DNA from: JBBQBM01 sp038317375
GTDB taxonomy: Bacteria; Patescibacteriota; Saccharimonadia; Saccharimonadales; JAGQMS01
Length of the DNA: 21,614 nucleotides
Reading direction: 5' to 3'
Assembly (NCBI GenBank): GCA_038317375.1
Contig: JBBQBM010000002.1
Location: forward strand, 1 to 21,614
Part shown: piece after piece, positions 1 to 8,900 of the stretch
Layout: each line of letters opens with the position of its first letter
Numbering within the stretch: position 1 is the stretch's first letter
The notes under the pieces: model-generated
Databases searched by the model: none
What the model saw: only the letters and a program-made list of their open reading frames with translations
Told to the model about the DNA's origin: nothing
Program-made: the position numbers and the translations under genes

Positions 1-744
1 ACCGGTTTTAATACTGCCTGCACCATCGGTGAGTCGTCGATTGTTTTGGGTTGTTACGATGGTCTAGGCATATATCTTTATAACATTTCAGACATTAGAC
101 TGGATGGAGTTGAGGAAGTGACTTCAGCGCACGAAATGTTACACGCCGCTTACGCTCGCTTAAGTCCTAAAGAAAAGAAGAGTATAGATGCTCTTACTGC
201 CGAAGCTATCAATAACAACGGTAATACTCGCATTCGCGATTTAGTAGAATCCTACAGATTACGAGAACCAACATCAGTTGCTAACGAAATGCATTCGATT
301 GTTGGCACCGAAATGCGGGAAATCCCGACAGAACTTGAAGAATATTATTCACGCTATTTTCTCAATCGGCTGCGAGTAGTCGAATATTCCGAAAACTATG
401 AAGCTGTATTTAGCAGCCTTCAGACAGAAGTTGCTAAAATCGACGCCGACTTATTACTTCGAAAGTCCGAAATTGATAGCCTTGAGTCTAGTTTAGAAAT
501 TGAGGGTAAGGAAATTGCTGCCGACGAGGCGAGGCTTAATGGCTATAAAGCAAATAATCAGATCAGTGAATATAATGCCAGCATAAGTTCTTTTAATAAC
601 AGAGTTAACGCCTATAATGCAAAACTTGCCAAAACTCGAAAATTAATCGAAGATTACAACCAAAAAGTCGTTGAAAGAAATGACCTAGCGCTGCAACAGA
701 ACCAGCTAATCAAGAGTCTCGACTCTAAGGCGACGGATCTATAA
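1..744 (+). CDS. HExxH putative metallopeptidase with C-terminal coiled coil (5' end outside window)
   Basis: The frame is open from base 1, so the N-terminus lies outside the window; a TTG at 46 is an internal codon, not a convincing start. The visible part has a HEMLH zinc-site motif (HExxH) encoded at 130-144, followed about 45 residues later by a Glu-rich segment (NEMHSIVGTE) that could supply a third metal ligand. The C-terminal 100 or so residues are charged and heptad-like, with many Glu, Lys, Asn and Leu, and are probably a coiled coil. It ends TAA at 742-744, overlapping the radA ATG by one base, so the two are translationally coupled. The catalytic role is inferred from the motif only; no named family is recognised. 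Any signal peptide or membrane anchor would lie in the missing part. Confidence 0.75.
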   Translation, partial: TGFNTACTIGESSIVLGCYDGLGIYLYNISDIRLDGVEEVTSAHEMLHAAYARLSPKEKKSIDALTAEAINNNGNTRIRDLVESYRLREPTSVANEMHSIVGTEMREIPTELEEYYSRYFLNRLRVVEYSENYEAVFSSLQTEVAKIDADLLLRKSEIDSLESSLEIEGKEIAADEARLNGYKANNQISEYNASISSFNNRVNAYNAKLAKTRKLIEDYNQKVVERNDLALQQNQLIKSLDSKATDL

Positions 745-2087
745 TGGCAAGAAAGTCTAAAGTTCAGTTTATTTGTAGTAACTGTGGTGCATCACATACA
801 ACATGGGCAGGAAAGTGTAGCCAGTGTGGCGAGTGGAACACATTGCAAGAGCAGATTGCCATTACTAGCAGTTCGATCAAGGAAAGCGGCAAGAGCCTCG
901 AAACAGCTAGCCTAAGCACCCTACAAGCGGCTAAGCCGCAACAAAGGCTTGATACGGGTATGATAGAGGTAAATAACGTTCTTGGTGGGGGTATTGTACC
1001 AGGGAGTGTGATCTTACTTGCCGGTCAACCAGGAATCGGCAAGAGCACGCTTGTGCTACAACTGGCCGATACTATTAGTTCAAAGGTTAGCGTGCTCTAT
1101 ATCAGTGGCGAAGAGTCTGCCGAGCAGATTGCCCTAAGGGCTAGGCGACTTGGTGTGTCGTCCGACAAGCTAACTGTTGCTACGGCGACAGTCGCAAACG
1201 ATATCGCTGCTACGATTGCAAATCGCAACGCAGATTTAGTTATCATCGATTCCATCCAAACGCTTTCATGCACAGAGATTAGTTCGGCGGCCGGTACTGT
1301 CAGCCAAATAACCAACAGCACGCAACTATTAACAGCAGCCGCTAAAGCCACAAATACAGCCCTTTTGATTATCGGCCATGTCACAAAGGAAGGTTCAATT
1401 GCCGGACCGAAACTACTCGAACATATGGTAGATGTCGTCTTACAACTAGAGGGCGATCGTTACGGTGGATTCAAGGTACTACGAGCAATAAAGAATCGTT
1501 TTGGTTCTACGAACGAAGCTGGAATCTTCGAAATGCAAGAAAATGGCCTACAGACCGTCGAAAACCCGTCTGCGGCACTTCTGGCAGAGCGACAAGTCAG
1601 CGATGGCTCGATCGTGTTGTCGACACTTGAAGGTACAAGGCCGTTACTTGTTGAGGTTCAAGCGTTAGTTAACAAAACATCTTATGGTTACCCAAAACGT
1701 GCAGCCTCGGGATTTGATCTGAATCGTCTTAATCTTTTAATCGCCGTACTAGAAAGAAGAACAAAGCTACAGCTTTCAGATAAAGATATCTATATTAATA
1801 TCGTTGGTGGGATACGTTTGAACGACCCAGCGGCTGATCTCGCAGTGTGCATGGCTATTGCTTCGGCTGCAAAGGGCATGAAGCTAAAAACAGATGCAGT
1901 AGTTTTTGGCGAGGTTGGCTTAAGCGGCGAAGTGCGTCATGTATCGGCGATTGATAAACGTTTAAGCGAAGCAGAAAAAATGGGCTTTAAACTTGCAGTA
2001 GGGCCAAAATCTAAGCAGGCTACAAAACTGCTACATCAAGTTGTCGACCTGAGATCGGCACTAAATAGTTTTTTATCTAAAGATTAA
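744..2087 (+). CDS. radA: DNA repair protein RadA (Sms), branch-migration ATPase
   Basis: RadA is a hexameric RecA-like ATPase that extends heteroduplex during recombination. The 447-residue protein has all the family parts: an N-terminal C4 zinc ribbon (Cys11, Cys14, Cys25, Cys28, then GEWNT), a Walker A motif GQPGIGKST at residues 94-102, a Walker B-like stretch ending IIDSIQT, the RadA-specific KNRFG motif at 250-254, and a C-terminal Lon-protease-like domain with the conserved YPKRAASGFD and FGEVGLSGEVR segments. Length and order match the family. The ATG start at 744 overlaps the stop of the upstream gene (TAATG), implying translational coupling rather than an independent promoter. The stop is immediately followed by the convergent PBP gene, and no terminator hairpin separates them. 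Confidence 0.97.
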   Translation: MARKSKVQFICSNCGASHTTWAGKCSQCGEWNTLQEQIAITSSSIKESGKSLETASLSTLQAAKPQQRLDTGMIEVNNVLGGGIVPGSVILLAGQPGIGKSTLVLQLADTISSKVSVLYISGEESAEQIALRARRLGVSSDKLTVATATVANDIAATIANRNADLVIIDSIQTLSCTEISSAAGTVSQITNSTQLLTAAAKATNTALLIIGHVTKEGSIAGPKLLEHMVDVVLQLEGDRYGGFKVLRAIKNRFGSTNEAGIFEMQENGLQTVENPSAALLAERQVSDGSIVLSTLEGTRPLLVEVQALVNKTSYGYPKRAASGFDLNRLNLLIAVLERRTKLQLSDKDIYINIVGGIRLNDPAADLAVCMAIASAAKGMKLKTDAVVFGEVGLSGEVRHVSAIDKRLSEAEKMGFKLAVGPKSKQATKLLHQVVDLRSALNSFLSKD

Positions 2088-5000
2088 TTATGGTTTTGTG
2101 AACGGAGTTGAAGCGCTACTTTTTACTATATCTCCGTTTTTGAAAGCTCTAACAACTACCGAGTAGGTACCGTCAGGAAGGCTTGAGATATTCCTAGATG
2201 TTCCTGATGTCGAGCCGGTATCAACAACCGAACCGGAACTATTCAAGATGGTATAGTCGTAAGTGTCCGACCAAGTGATTGAAGTCCAAGAAAGGCTGAG
2301 TGTAATAGCTATACCAGTTTTACTAACAGTAATAGTAGGTACTGCGTCGAAGTTTTGAGAAGTAGAAGAACTTGTAGCTTCATAGAGTAAATCGTCGACT
2401 GCCTGGGCGCTAACGGCATGAGAACCTGTGATGTCCGAATAATAATCCATCGTAACAACACCTGGGCTGGTGACGCTGAATGATCCGCCGCTAACTGTTT
2501 GGCCGTCGATCTTAAAACTCAGTGACTTTAGCTGTGCGACACCTTGAGCTACGGTCGAAGAAAAACGATAATAACCAGGAGTTCCGAGTTTTGTAACACT
2601 AATTGTGGCCGATGGTTTGGCGTCGCTGCAAAGATGTTTATCGTCTTTGTCTACGGGGATTGCAACCCCTCCTGCGCTACTATACCTTGCTAGAATCGGC
2701 TCTAACCAATTCCTGTAGTTTGCATCACTAGGGCTAATCTCTGGTTGGATATTACCGCCAGTTATTTCTTTTTTTGCTAGTTCTGGGGTGCACTCAGTTG
2801 CTAGCTTACCGCTAATTGTGTCGATGACGGCTTTTTGAAGTGAGCTAGTGCCCTTAGGAGAATACCAAGAAGGGAAGATGTCGCTTTGGCCATAGCCACA
2901 GACATTACCGACTTGTGCGCCAGTGCACTTGGCTTTTAGGGCGGCATATAAGGCAGAATCCATCGATACTGTTTTTATACCCGATGGTCGCGTCCAGGCT
3001 CCTGGTTTTTCTGGAAGCAGCTCATGAGCCCTTCGCATAAACTCGCCCCAAATTGGACCAGTAGCGTTTTCGTAACTGATTCGATTAGACGATTTGTTCT
3101 GAGAGTTTCCGATCCAGACTCCGGCTGCATATTTCTGGGTATAGCCAAGCATCCAACCATTGTCTGCAAAGTTTGTCGTCCCAGTCTTTATACCCGCCGG
3201 GATATTCATGGCCTCAAAGCCATTTGTGACACGTTCTCGATAGCCCTTTGAGCTTCGGAAATAACTAGCGTTTCTGTCAGAAAGCATGTCATTTATTAGA
3301 TATGCAATTTGTGGGTCGACACCTTGCTCACCGTCTTCTTGTTTCCATTGTTGTAGGACTTTACCTTGCTTGTTCGTTACCTTCAGAACGTAGGTCTGAG
3401 GTATGTTTTTGCCTAAACGTGAGAACGAAGCATAACCGTGAACGTGCTCATCTAGCCGAACTTGGCCACCATCACCAATAGCTGTTGAAAGTATGCCTTC
3501 GCACTTTGGAGCTCCTTGGCACCCTGTTACGCCGCTCTTAACGCCAAGTTTAATAGCGACATCGTGTGTTTCTTCGATACCCGCGATATACATGGCACGG
3601 ATAGCAGGAATGTTTCGTGAGTTGCCAAGGGCATAGCGCATCGTTAGACCGCCCGGTTCCTTTAAGTCGAAGTCTTGCGGTCGATAGTTGCCGCCGAAAT
3701 TGGTGCGTAGGTCGTAAAGAATGCTACCAGGGCCCCAGTTATCACTGGACGCCATTAGTGAAGCATAATCATAGGGCTTAAAGGTTGATCCGGGGCTTCT
3801 TGGAGTAGTGGCAATATTCAATTGGCCATAACTTGGAATATTGAAGTCGCGACTGCCAACCTCTGCTACAACCTGGCCGGTTGGAACATCTTCTGCCACA
3901 AAGGCGGCGTTATTGAACACTCCAAGACAATCGATTCCATAAGTTCCACTCTTGCAGGCAAACCCGTTTGTCACGGCTTCTTCGGCTATTTTTTGTAATT
4001 CTACATCGAGAGTGGTTGTAACGGTAAGACCCAACTTAGTGACGTCTTTACCATAAGTTTCCTTGAGTTGTTTATAAACTTCAAGCACAAAGTGTGGCGC
4101 TATGATGTCTTTATATTGGCTCTTATTCTTCACAAGCTTGGCGAGAGTGTCGACGGCTTTTGCGGCTTTGGCTTCGTCTTTAGTAATCGCGCCCGTGCTA
4201 ACCATTTGGTCGAGAACATAGGACTTTCGTTTAACAAGTGCGTCTTGATCTTGGACCCAATAAAGGTCAGGAGAAGGGATACCAGCCGCCATAGTTGCCG
4301 CCTCGTCGAGTGTTAAGTCTTTGGCAGACTTGTCGAATAAACCTTTTGCGGCTGCTTCAGCGCCATTGTATTGATAAGCAAAGCCAATTTCGTTCAAATA
4401 AGCTTGCAGAATCTCATCTTTTTTATAACTAGCATCAAGCTCAACAGATAAAATAAGCTCTTTAATCTTTCTAGTGATAGACCTTTCGGACGTAAGAAGT
4501 GCCAACTTAACGTATTGCTGTGTAATAGTCGAACCACCGCGACCACCACCGCCTGTTGCGGCGTTAGAAACGGCAGCGTTCAGTAAGCCAACTGGGTCGA
4601 ACCCATGGTGTGAATAAAAATTTTTGTCCTCCGCGGCTATTACGGCTTTTTGCAGATATGGCGAAATTTGGTCAAGGGCGACTGGGCGACAGTCGACGTC
4701 ACCAGCTCCAGACCATAACAAGATTTTTTCTGTTCGATCGTAAAACTTTATGGTTTGTCCGAGAGAGCACGCTCGAAGGTCAGTAATATTTTGTGGTAAA
4801 TCCTTACGAAAATATGCAAAAACGCCGGCCATAAATATAGCGAGGACTAAAATTGATGCACCTGATATTTTTAGCGCCATCAGTAAACCTCGACGGCTAA
4901 ACCAATAATGAGCTAAGTTACGGGGGTGCAAACGATAGAAAAAGCGACCAGTCCGCGATTTTGGCAAAGTAGAAAGATATTCAGCATGTTTCCGTGCCTG

Positions 5001-5186
5001 TATATCTTTTTTGCTTCTTATTTTTGCCGTCAAATTCTGATTTACCCTTATGGTTCGCCCGCCGAGACCTTCGGTCTTCGGGAAGCGTTTAATAATTGTC
5101 TTTTTACTTCGGTGAAAAGCTTTGGTCAGTTTTGTACGGGCGCTTTTTTGAGCGCTTATCAAGGTATTCTTTATCTTATCCTTCAT
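2088..5186 (-). CDS. Class A penicillin-binding protein (glycosyltransferase/transpeptidase)
   Basis: This is a bifunctional peptidoglycan synthase of 1032 residues from the chosen ATG at 5186. In order: a basic cytoplasmic N-terminus of about 100 residues; one membrane segment near 100-126; a GT51 domain with AAEDKNF (catalytic Glu about 186) and GGSTITQQ; a transpeptidase domain with SxxK as STFK (Ser 467), SxN as SRN (523-525) and KTGTT (667-671); then a long C-terminal tail of beta-rich, Ser/Thr-rich, Ig/FN3-like character. The frame stays open upstream to 5297, but that would overlap recG. The ATG at 5186 sits 12 nt behind a TATAAT on the same strand, so it is preferred. No Shine-Dalgarno is visible. 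The basic N-terminus and beta-rich tail may be lineage features. It cannot be assigned to a particular PBP1 subtype from sequence alone. Confidence 0.95.
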   Translation of the reverse strand: MKDKIKNTLISAQKSARTKLTKAFHRSKKTIIKRFPKTEGLGGRTIRVNQNLTAKIRSKKDIQARKHAEYLSTLPKSRTGRFFYRLHPRNLAHYWFSRRGLLMALKISGASILVLAIFMAGVFAYFRKDLPQNITDLRACSLGQTIKFYDRTEKILLWSGAGDVDCRPVALDQISPYLQKAVIAAEDKNFYSHHGFDPVGLLNAAVSNAATGGGGRGGSTITQQYVKLALLTSERSITRKIKELILSVELDASYKKDEILQAYLNEIGFAYQYNGAEAAAKGLFDKSAKDLTLDEAATMAAGIPSPDLYWVQDQDALVKRKSYVLDQMVSTGAITKDEAKAAKAVDTLAKLVKNKSQYKDIIAPHFVLEVYKQLKETYGKDVTKLGLTVTTTLDVELQKIAEEAVTNGFACKSGTYGIDCLGVFNNAAFVAEDVPTGQVVAEVGSRDFNIPSYGQLNIATTPRSPGSTFKPYDYASLMASSDNWGPGSILYDLRTNFGGNYRPQDFDLKEPGGLTMRYALGNSRNIPAIRAMYIAGIEETHDVAIKLGVKSGVTGCQGAPKCEGILSTAIGDGGQVRLDEHVHGYASFSRLGKNIPQTYVLKVTNKQGKVLQQWKQEDGEQGVDPQIAYLINDMLSDRNASYFRSSKGYRERVTNGFEAMNIPAGIKTGTTNFADNGWMLGYTQKYAAGVWIGNSQNKSSNRISYENATGPIWGEFMRRAHELLPEKPGAWTRPSGIKTVSMDSALYAALKAKCTGAQVGNVCGYGQSDIFPSWYSPKGTSSLQKAVIDTISGKLATECTPELAKKEITGGNIQPEISPSDANYRNWLEPILARYSSAGGVAIPVDKDDKHLCSDAKPSATISVTKLGTPGYYRFSSTVAQGVAQLKSLSFKIDGQTVSGGSFSVTSPGVVTMDYYSDITGSHAVSAQAVDDLLYEATSSSTSQNFDAVPTITVSKTGIAITLSLSWTSITWSDTYDYTILNSSGSVVDTGSTSGTSRNISSLPDGTYSVVVRAFKNGDIVKSSASTPFTKP

Positions 5187-5198
5187 ATGTACCAAGCT

Positions 5199-5204
5199 AT
5201 TATA
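5199..5204 (-). promoter_or_regulatory. -10 element (TATAAT) of the PBP gene
   Basis: On the minus strand a perfect TATAAT lies 12 nt upstream of the ATG at 5186. The predicted start, about 7 nt after the hexamer, would leave a 5' leader of only about 5 nt. No good -35 is seen at 17 nt. A second minus-strand TATAAT lies at 5233-5238, so there may be two start points. Confidence 0.5.
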
Positions 5205-5241
5205 CCAAGGAAAAGCATTAAGAAACGTTATGATTATAGTA

Positions 5242-7275
5242 ATGAAATTGTCGGACAGTGTTGCGAGTTTAAAAGCCGTTGGTCCAGAGTCGACCAAAAA
5301 ACTGGCTAGTGCGAAGATATTTAGCGTCGAAGATCTTCTTAACTACTGGCCTAGGAAATATGAAGACTACTCAACCGTTCTCTTGATTAAAGACGTTCGT
5401 CCGGGGCTAATTACGGTCCGAGCTAAGATAGAATCGGTCGTCGGGCGTCATTCGCGTCGCGGGCTACACATTACAGAGGCAACAGCGACAGATGAGACCG
5501 GAAGCTTACATCTCACGTGGTTCAACCAACCATACAGAGCGGCAGGTCTAAAACCCGACACTGACTATTATATTTCCGGCAATTTCGATCAAAGTGGCCA
5601 GAGCCTTAGCCTGGTCAATCCGTCCATTCAACTAGCGACCGATTTGTCGTCCGGGGGTCGAATCTTGGCAGTTTACCCAGAGACCAAATTACTTAAATCG
5701 GCGTTAATTCGAAAAGCCATCACCTCGGCACTTCAGGCAACTAGACTTATACCCGAGGTTTTACCAGCTTGGCTGGTTAAAGACGCCGGCCTCATGTCGC
5801 ACGGCCAAGCCATTGCCACGTTGCATGCCCCGGGTTCACCTGAAGATCTAGAAACAGCCAAGAAACGACTAAGCTTTGAAGAGTTATTTGAATTACAACT
5901 TGCAAGCCAATTAACTAAGGCAGAACTCGCAGACGAGAAGGCCTCTGTTATTTCCTTTGACGAAGTTACGGCAACCGAGTTTACTGGGCATCTTGATTTT
6001 AAGCTAACCGACGACCAGCGTAAGACCGTCTGGCAAATTTATAAGGACATGGCGAAAGATTCGCCCACGAACAGGCTAATAGAGGGTGATGTCGGTAGCG
6101 GCAAAACAGTCGTTGCCGCTATGGCAGCTGTGATGGTGATGAACTCTGGGCACCAAGTCATGTATATGGCGCCGACGGAAATTTTGGCTCGTCAGCAGGC
6201 CGAGACATTGTCTCTACTTTTTGCACATACTAAGTGGAAGGACCAAATAGGCTTATTAGTGGGTAGCCTAAAAACTGCACAAAAAACAGCTCTGCATAGA
6301 CGTATAGCTGACGGCTCTTGCCGGTTAGTGGTCGGTACGCACGCTCTAATTCAGGACGCTGTCGCGACCGACAATGTGGCGTTGGTAATTATCGACGAAC
6401 AACACCGTTTTGGAGTAGATCAACGGCAGAAATTAAGGTCAAAAGCTGGAATATTCCCGCATGTTCTGTGCATGACGGCCACACCTATCCCACGTAGTTT
6501 GGCATTAACACTCTACGGTGAGTTAGATCTTAGTATCATCAGCGACAAACCGCCTGGTCGGAAAGAAACCGAAACGAAGATTATTCCTTTTTCAGCTCGG
6601 GCCAGTTTATATCAAGATGTTGACATGGAAATATCTAACGGTCGACAGGTATTCGTGGTTTGCCCATTAATTAATGAGTCTGACGTGCTGCAAGTTAAGG
6701 CCGCGGAAACACTGTATACAGAGCTTAAAACCAAACTTCTGAAAAATAGGCGAATTGGAATTGTTCATGGCTCTATGAAAACAATCGACAAAGAAAAGGT
6801 TATGAAAGACTTCGCTGCCGGACAGATTGATCTATTAGTAGCCACGACAGTTATAGAGGTCGGGGTTAATGTTCCTAATGCTACGGTCATGGTTATTGAA
6901 GGCGCTGAACGCTTTGGTTTAGCCCAGATTCACCAGCTCCGGGGGCGGGTCGGCCGAGCCGAACATCAGAGCTATTGCTATCTTGTGCCGAGCCAAGATA
7001 TAGGTATGACTAAACGTCTTAGAGCTGTCGAGAGTACTAATGACGGGTTTCGTTTAGCCGAACTTGACCTGGAGCTCCGAGGGCCGGGTGCAATATATGG
7101 GTCACGTCAAAGTGGCGAACTAGATCTTAGAATGGCAAGCCTAAACGACCGCACTCAGGTAGCCGAGGCCAAGCGATATGCCGAGATATTTATGAAGAAG
7201 GGCGAAAATTTGCTAAAATACCCTCAGCTTAACCGGCGCGTAGCGCAATTTCGGTCACTAAGTAAGCTCAATTAA
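5242..7275 (+). CDS. recG: ATP-dependent DNA helicase RecG
   Basis: RecG remodels stalled replication forks and Holliday junctions. The product (677 residues from the ATG at 5242) begins with the family N-terminal signature LKAVGPESTKKLASAKIF...LLNYWPRKYEDYS, then an OB-fold wedge domain. It then carries the SF2 motifs: Walker A GDVGSGKT near 282-289, PTEILARQQ, a DEQHRFG box near 385, TATPIPRSL, HGSMK, and the motif V/VI region ATTVIEVGVNVPNA...QLRGRVGR. An in-frame ATG also exists at 5230; I prefer 5242 because it matches family N-termini, but neither has a well-placed ribosome site. It is divergent from the PBP gene with about 55 bp between. A weak hairpin lies about 30 bp past the stop. 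Confidence 0.97.
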   Translation: MKLSDSVASLKAVGPESTKKLASAKIFSVEDLLNYWPRKYEDYSTVLLIKDVRPGLITVRAKIESVVGRHSRRGLHITEATATDETGSLHLTWFNQPYRAAGLKPDTDYYISGNFDQSGQSLSLVNPSIQLATDLSSGGRILAVYPETKLLKSALIRKAITSALQATRLIPEVLPAWLVKDAGLMSHGQAIATLHAPGSPEDLETAKKRLSFEELFELQLASQLTKAELADEKASVISFDEVTATEFTGHLDFKLTDDQRKTVWQIYKDMAKDSPTNRLIEGDVGSGKTVVAAMAAVMVMNSGHQVMYMAPTEILARQQAETLSLLFAHTKWKDQIGLLVGSLKTAQKTALHRRIADGSCRLVVGTHALIQDAVATDNVALVIIDEQHRFGVDQRQKLRSKAGIFPHVLCMTATPIPRSLALTLYGELDLSIISDKPPGRKETETKIIPFSARASLYQDVDMEISNGRQVFVVCPLINESDVLQVKAAETLYTELKTKLLKNRRIGIVHGSMKTIDKEKVMKDFAAGQIDLLVATTVIEVGVNVPNATVMVIEGAERFGLAQIHQLRGRVGRAEHQSYCYLVPSQDIGMTKRLRAVESTNDGFRLAELDLELRGPGAIYGSRQSGELDLRMASLNDRTQVAEAKRYAEIFMKKGENLLKYPQLNRRVAQFRSLSKLN

Positions 7276-7304
7276 ATCGTACATAGAATTAACTTAAAGA
7301 TGAA

Positions 7305-7332
7305 ACAGCAGTTTAATCTGATTGCTGTGCTT
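7305..7332 (+). terminator. Possible weak terminator after recG
   Basis: A 6-bp stem, ACAGCA (7305-7310) with TGCTGT (7323-7328), has a 12-nt loop and only a short T-run (GCTTTG) behind it. It may be a weak terminator or a chance inverted repeat in the gap before the next gene. Confidence 0.3.
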
Positions 7333-7340
7333 TGAATGGA

Positions 7341-7348
7341 TATATAAC
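7341..7348 (+). promoter_or_regulatory. Candidate -10 region, near-leaderless
   Basis: TATATAAC lies 5-7 nt before the ATG at 7354, depending on which hexamer is read. This would place the transcription start at or within a base or two of the start codon. No strong -35 is visible. No Shine-Dalgarno precedes this gene, which fits leaderless initiation. Confidence 0.4.
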
Positions 7349-7353
7349 TTTAT

Positions 7354-8184
7354 ATGTGGTCAGGATGGCTTTTAACTAATCGCTCGGGTGCTCTGCTCGG
7401 TGTTCATCAGCGTATCGACAGAGTGTCGAGACGATTTTTGAATAATCTTGTCAAAAACGAAAGCCTTTTCCCGAAGACTAAACACATTTTGCACTTCGAA
7501 GGCAAAAATGGACCAGACGGTATTAAAGCCAAATCGCCGGCAAAAGACGAGCCGTGGCATTATTACGATCCATTTGACCCCGAAGATTCACAACTTATCG
7601 AGCTAATTTCTAATCACTACAATAATTTAGTTGTCGCCCTGAAGAAGAGAGATGTTCATAAAGTCTCATTTGAGGCTGCATGGTTGTCGCACGCTCTAGT
7701 TGACGGCTTGACTCCGGCGCATCACTTTCCCTATGAGCGAGAGTTGGCCAAGCTTAGAGAAGGAAAACCCAAAGAATCACGTACCTCAATCTTCAAAAAA
7801 TCAATTATGCCGGGGAAGACGAAGCTTAGGATGATTAGTAATAACTGGAAGATGTGGGGGCCAAAAGGACTGTTGATATCGCATGGTTTTTATGAATTTG
7901 GAGTCGCCTATATCATGGGACCGATGCGCTATCACCTATGTTCACCGACGTCATATGACGTAAAGAACCTTCACGAAATCGGCATTGTTGAATATTTTAA
8001 GAGGGCTGCCAGGGAAGTAGCTATGCTCAACATGTATGAGAATTATTATAAAACCGGATGGACGGCGAAACTTGCCCGTCAAACACGGGACGAACTGGTT
8101 CCGGTTCTTATAAAAACCGTGACCCTAGCCTGGTATTCGGCGTTATACGAATCTAAGTTAGCCCCAGCCTATAGCGAGGTCTAG
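7354..8184 (+). CDS. Unknown protein, zinc-dependent phospholipase C / S1-P1 nuclease-like
   Basis: A 276-residue soluble protein with no signal peptide or clear membrane segment. Conserved-looking polar residues cluster as DEPWHYYDP (near 65-73), an NHYNN segment and AAWLSHALVDGLTPAHHFP (near 108-126). The His...His-x3-Asp-x4-5-HisHis spacing resembles the metal-binding helices of the zinc-dependent phospholipase C / S1-P1 nuclease fold. That assignment is inference from pattern only; the substrate is unknown. The stop is 2 nt before rsmD, so the two genes are probably one transcript, with tRNA-Leu just beyond. It has no Shine-Dalgarno, and a -10-like sequence sits directly before its ATG. 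A structure prediction that failed to bring these His/Asp residues together would argue against a metal site. Confidence 0.75.
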   Translation: MWSGWLLTNRSGALLGVHQRIDRVSRRFLNNLVKNESLFPKTKHILHFEGKNGPDGIKAKSPAKDEPWHYYDPFDPEDSQLIELISNHYNNLVVALKKRDVHKVSFEAAWLSHALVDGLTPAHHFPYERELAKLREGKPKESRTSIFKKSIMPGKTKLRMISNNWKMWGPKGLLISHGFYEFGVAYIMGPMRYHLCSPTSYDVKNLHEIGIVEYFKRAAREVAMLNMYENYYKTGWTAKLARQTRDELVPVLIKTVTLAWYSALYESKLAPAYSEV

Positions 8185-8186
8185 GA

Positions 8187-8714
8187 ATGCGCATAATTGC
8201 CGGCAAATTAAAAGGTCATAACTTTGTTGCTCCACACGGGCACAAAACACACCCTATGAGCGAGAAGATTCGAGGAGCAATCTTCAATGCATTAGGAGAT
8301 ATCGAAGGTCTGACACTACTTGATGCATTTGGCGGTAGTGGAGCAATTAGTTTTGAGGCTCTGAGTCGCGGTGCTGCTTCAGCGCTGGCGGTTGATGTGT
8401 CAAAGGATGCCATTCGGGCTATGCAAAAGAATACTGAGAGTTTGAAAGTGGGGAAGTGTTTTAAGGCGATTCAAGCAAATGTTTCTAGCTGGAGCGCTAA
8501 TAATCAAGATGCTAAGTTCGACCTTGTGGTTGCTGATTCGCCATATGACAACGTCTCGGAAATAATACTTGACGTGTTAAGTATTCACGTAAAACCCAAG
8601 GGGCTGTATATCTTGTCTTTGCCAAAAAGCAGCGAATTTGTACCAGAAGGCTTCGACTTATTGTCAAAAAAAATCTACGATCAAGCAACAGTTAGTTTTT
8701 ATCGGTTGAGATAG
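8187..8714 (+). CDS. rsmD: 16S rRNA (guanine966-N2)-methyltransferase RsmD
   Basis: RsmD methylates G966 of 16S rRNA in the assembling small subunit using S-adenosylmethionine. The 175-residue protein shows the family N-terminus MRIIAGKLKG, the MSEKIRGAIFNAL region, the SAM-binding motif I as LLDAFGGSGAISFEALSRGA, and a catalytic motif IV reading ADSPY at residues 116-120. Family members normally have (N/D)PP(Y/F), so the first Pro is replaced by Ser, a mild oddity. Length is normal. It starts 2 nt after the preceding gene and so is co-transcribed. The tRNA-Leu promoter overlaps its stop codon region. Confidence 0.93.
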   Translation: MRIIAGKLKGHNFVAPHGHKTHPMSEKIRGAIFNALGDIEGLTLLDAFGGSGAISFEALSRGAASALAVDVSKDAIRAMQKNTESLKVGKCFKAIQANVSSWSANNQDAKFDLVVADSPYDNVSEIILDVLSIHVKPKGLYILSLPKSSEFVPEGFDLLSKKIYDQATVSFYRLR

Positions 8715-8720
8715 TATAAT
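8715..8720 (+). promoter_or_regulatory. -10 element of the tRNA-Leu gene
   Basis: A perfect TATAAT lies immediately after the rsmD stop and 9 nt before the mature tRNA 5' end. A start near 8727 would leave a 3-nt 5' leader for RNase P. The -35 position (TTAGTT) is poor. Confidence 0.6.
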
Positions 8721-8729
8721 GACACCTAC

Positions 8730-8813
8730 GCGGATGTGGCGAAATGGTAGACGCACTAGCCTTAGGAGCTAGCGAGGCAACTCATGCTGGTTCAAGTCCA
8801 GTCATCCGCACCA
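8730..8813 (+). tRNA. tRNA-Leu (anticodon UAG)
   Basis: The 7-bp acceptor stem pairs GCGGATG (8730-8736) with CATCCGC (8803-8809), followed by discriminator A and an encoded CCA. The D-arm contains the A-G-x-GG-type loop, and the anticodon stem CTAGC/GCTAG encloses a 7-nt loop with TAG at 8763-8765, reading the Leu codon CUA. A long variable arm (GAG/CTC) marks a class II tRNA, and the T-arm is CTGG-TTCAAGT-CCAG. Its 84-nt length is typical for tRNA-Leu. Confidence 0.97.
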
Positions 8814-8823
8814 AAACAACAAC

Positions 8824-8848
8824 CCGACCTTTTTGCGGTCGGTTTTTT
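8824..8848 (+). terminator. Rho-independent terminator of tRNA-Leu
   Basis: A stem CCGACC (8824-8829) / GGTCGG (8837-8842) with a 7-nt loop is followed by six T residues, 10 nt after the CCA end. This is a textbook intrinsic terminator. Confidence 0.93.
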
Positions 8849-8900
8849 GTATTCTGAGTAACATGTCTCTAGAGGTGCTTATGTTATTCTGGAAGGTACT

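Noticed and set aside
5187..5297. Upstream extension of the PBP gene to 5297
   Set aside because: It would overlap the recG coding start and run through the TATAAT at 5199-5204; the extra residues do not resemble a PBP N-terminus.
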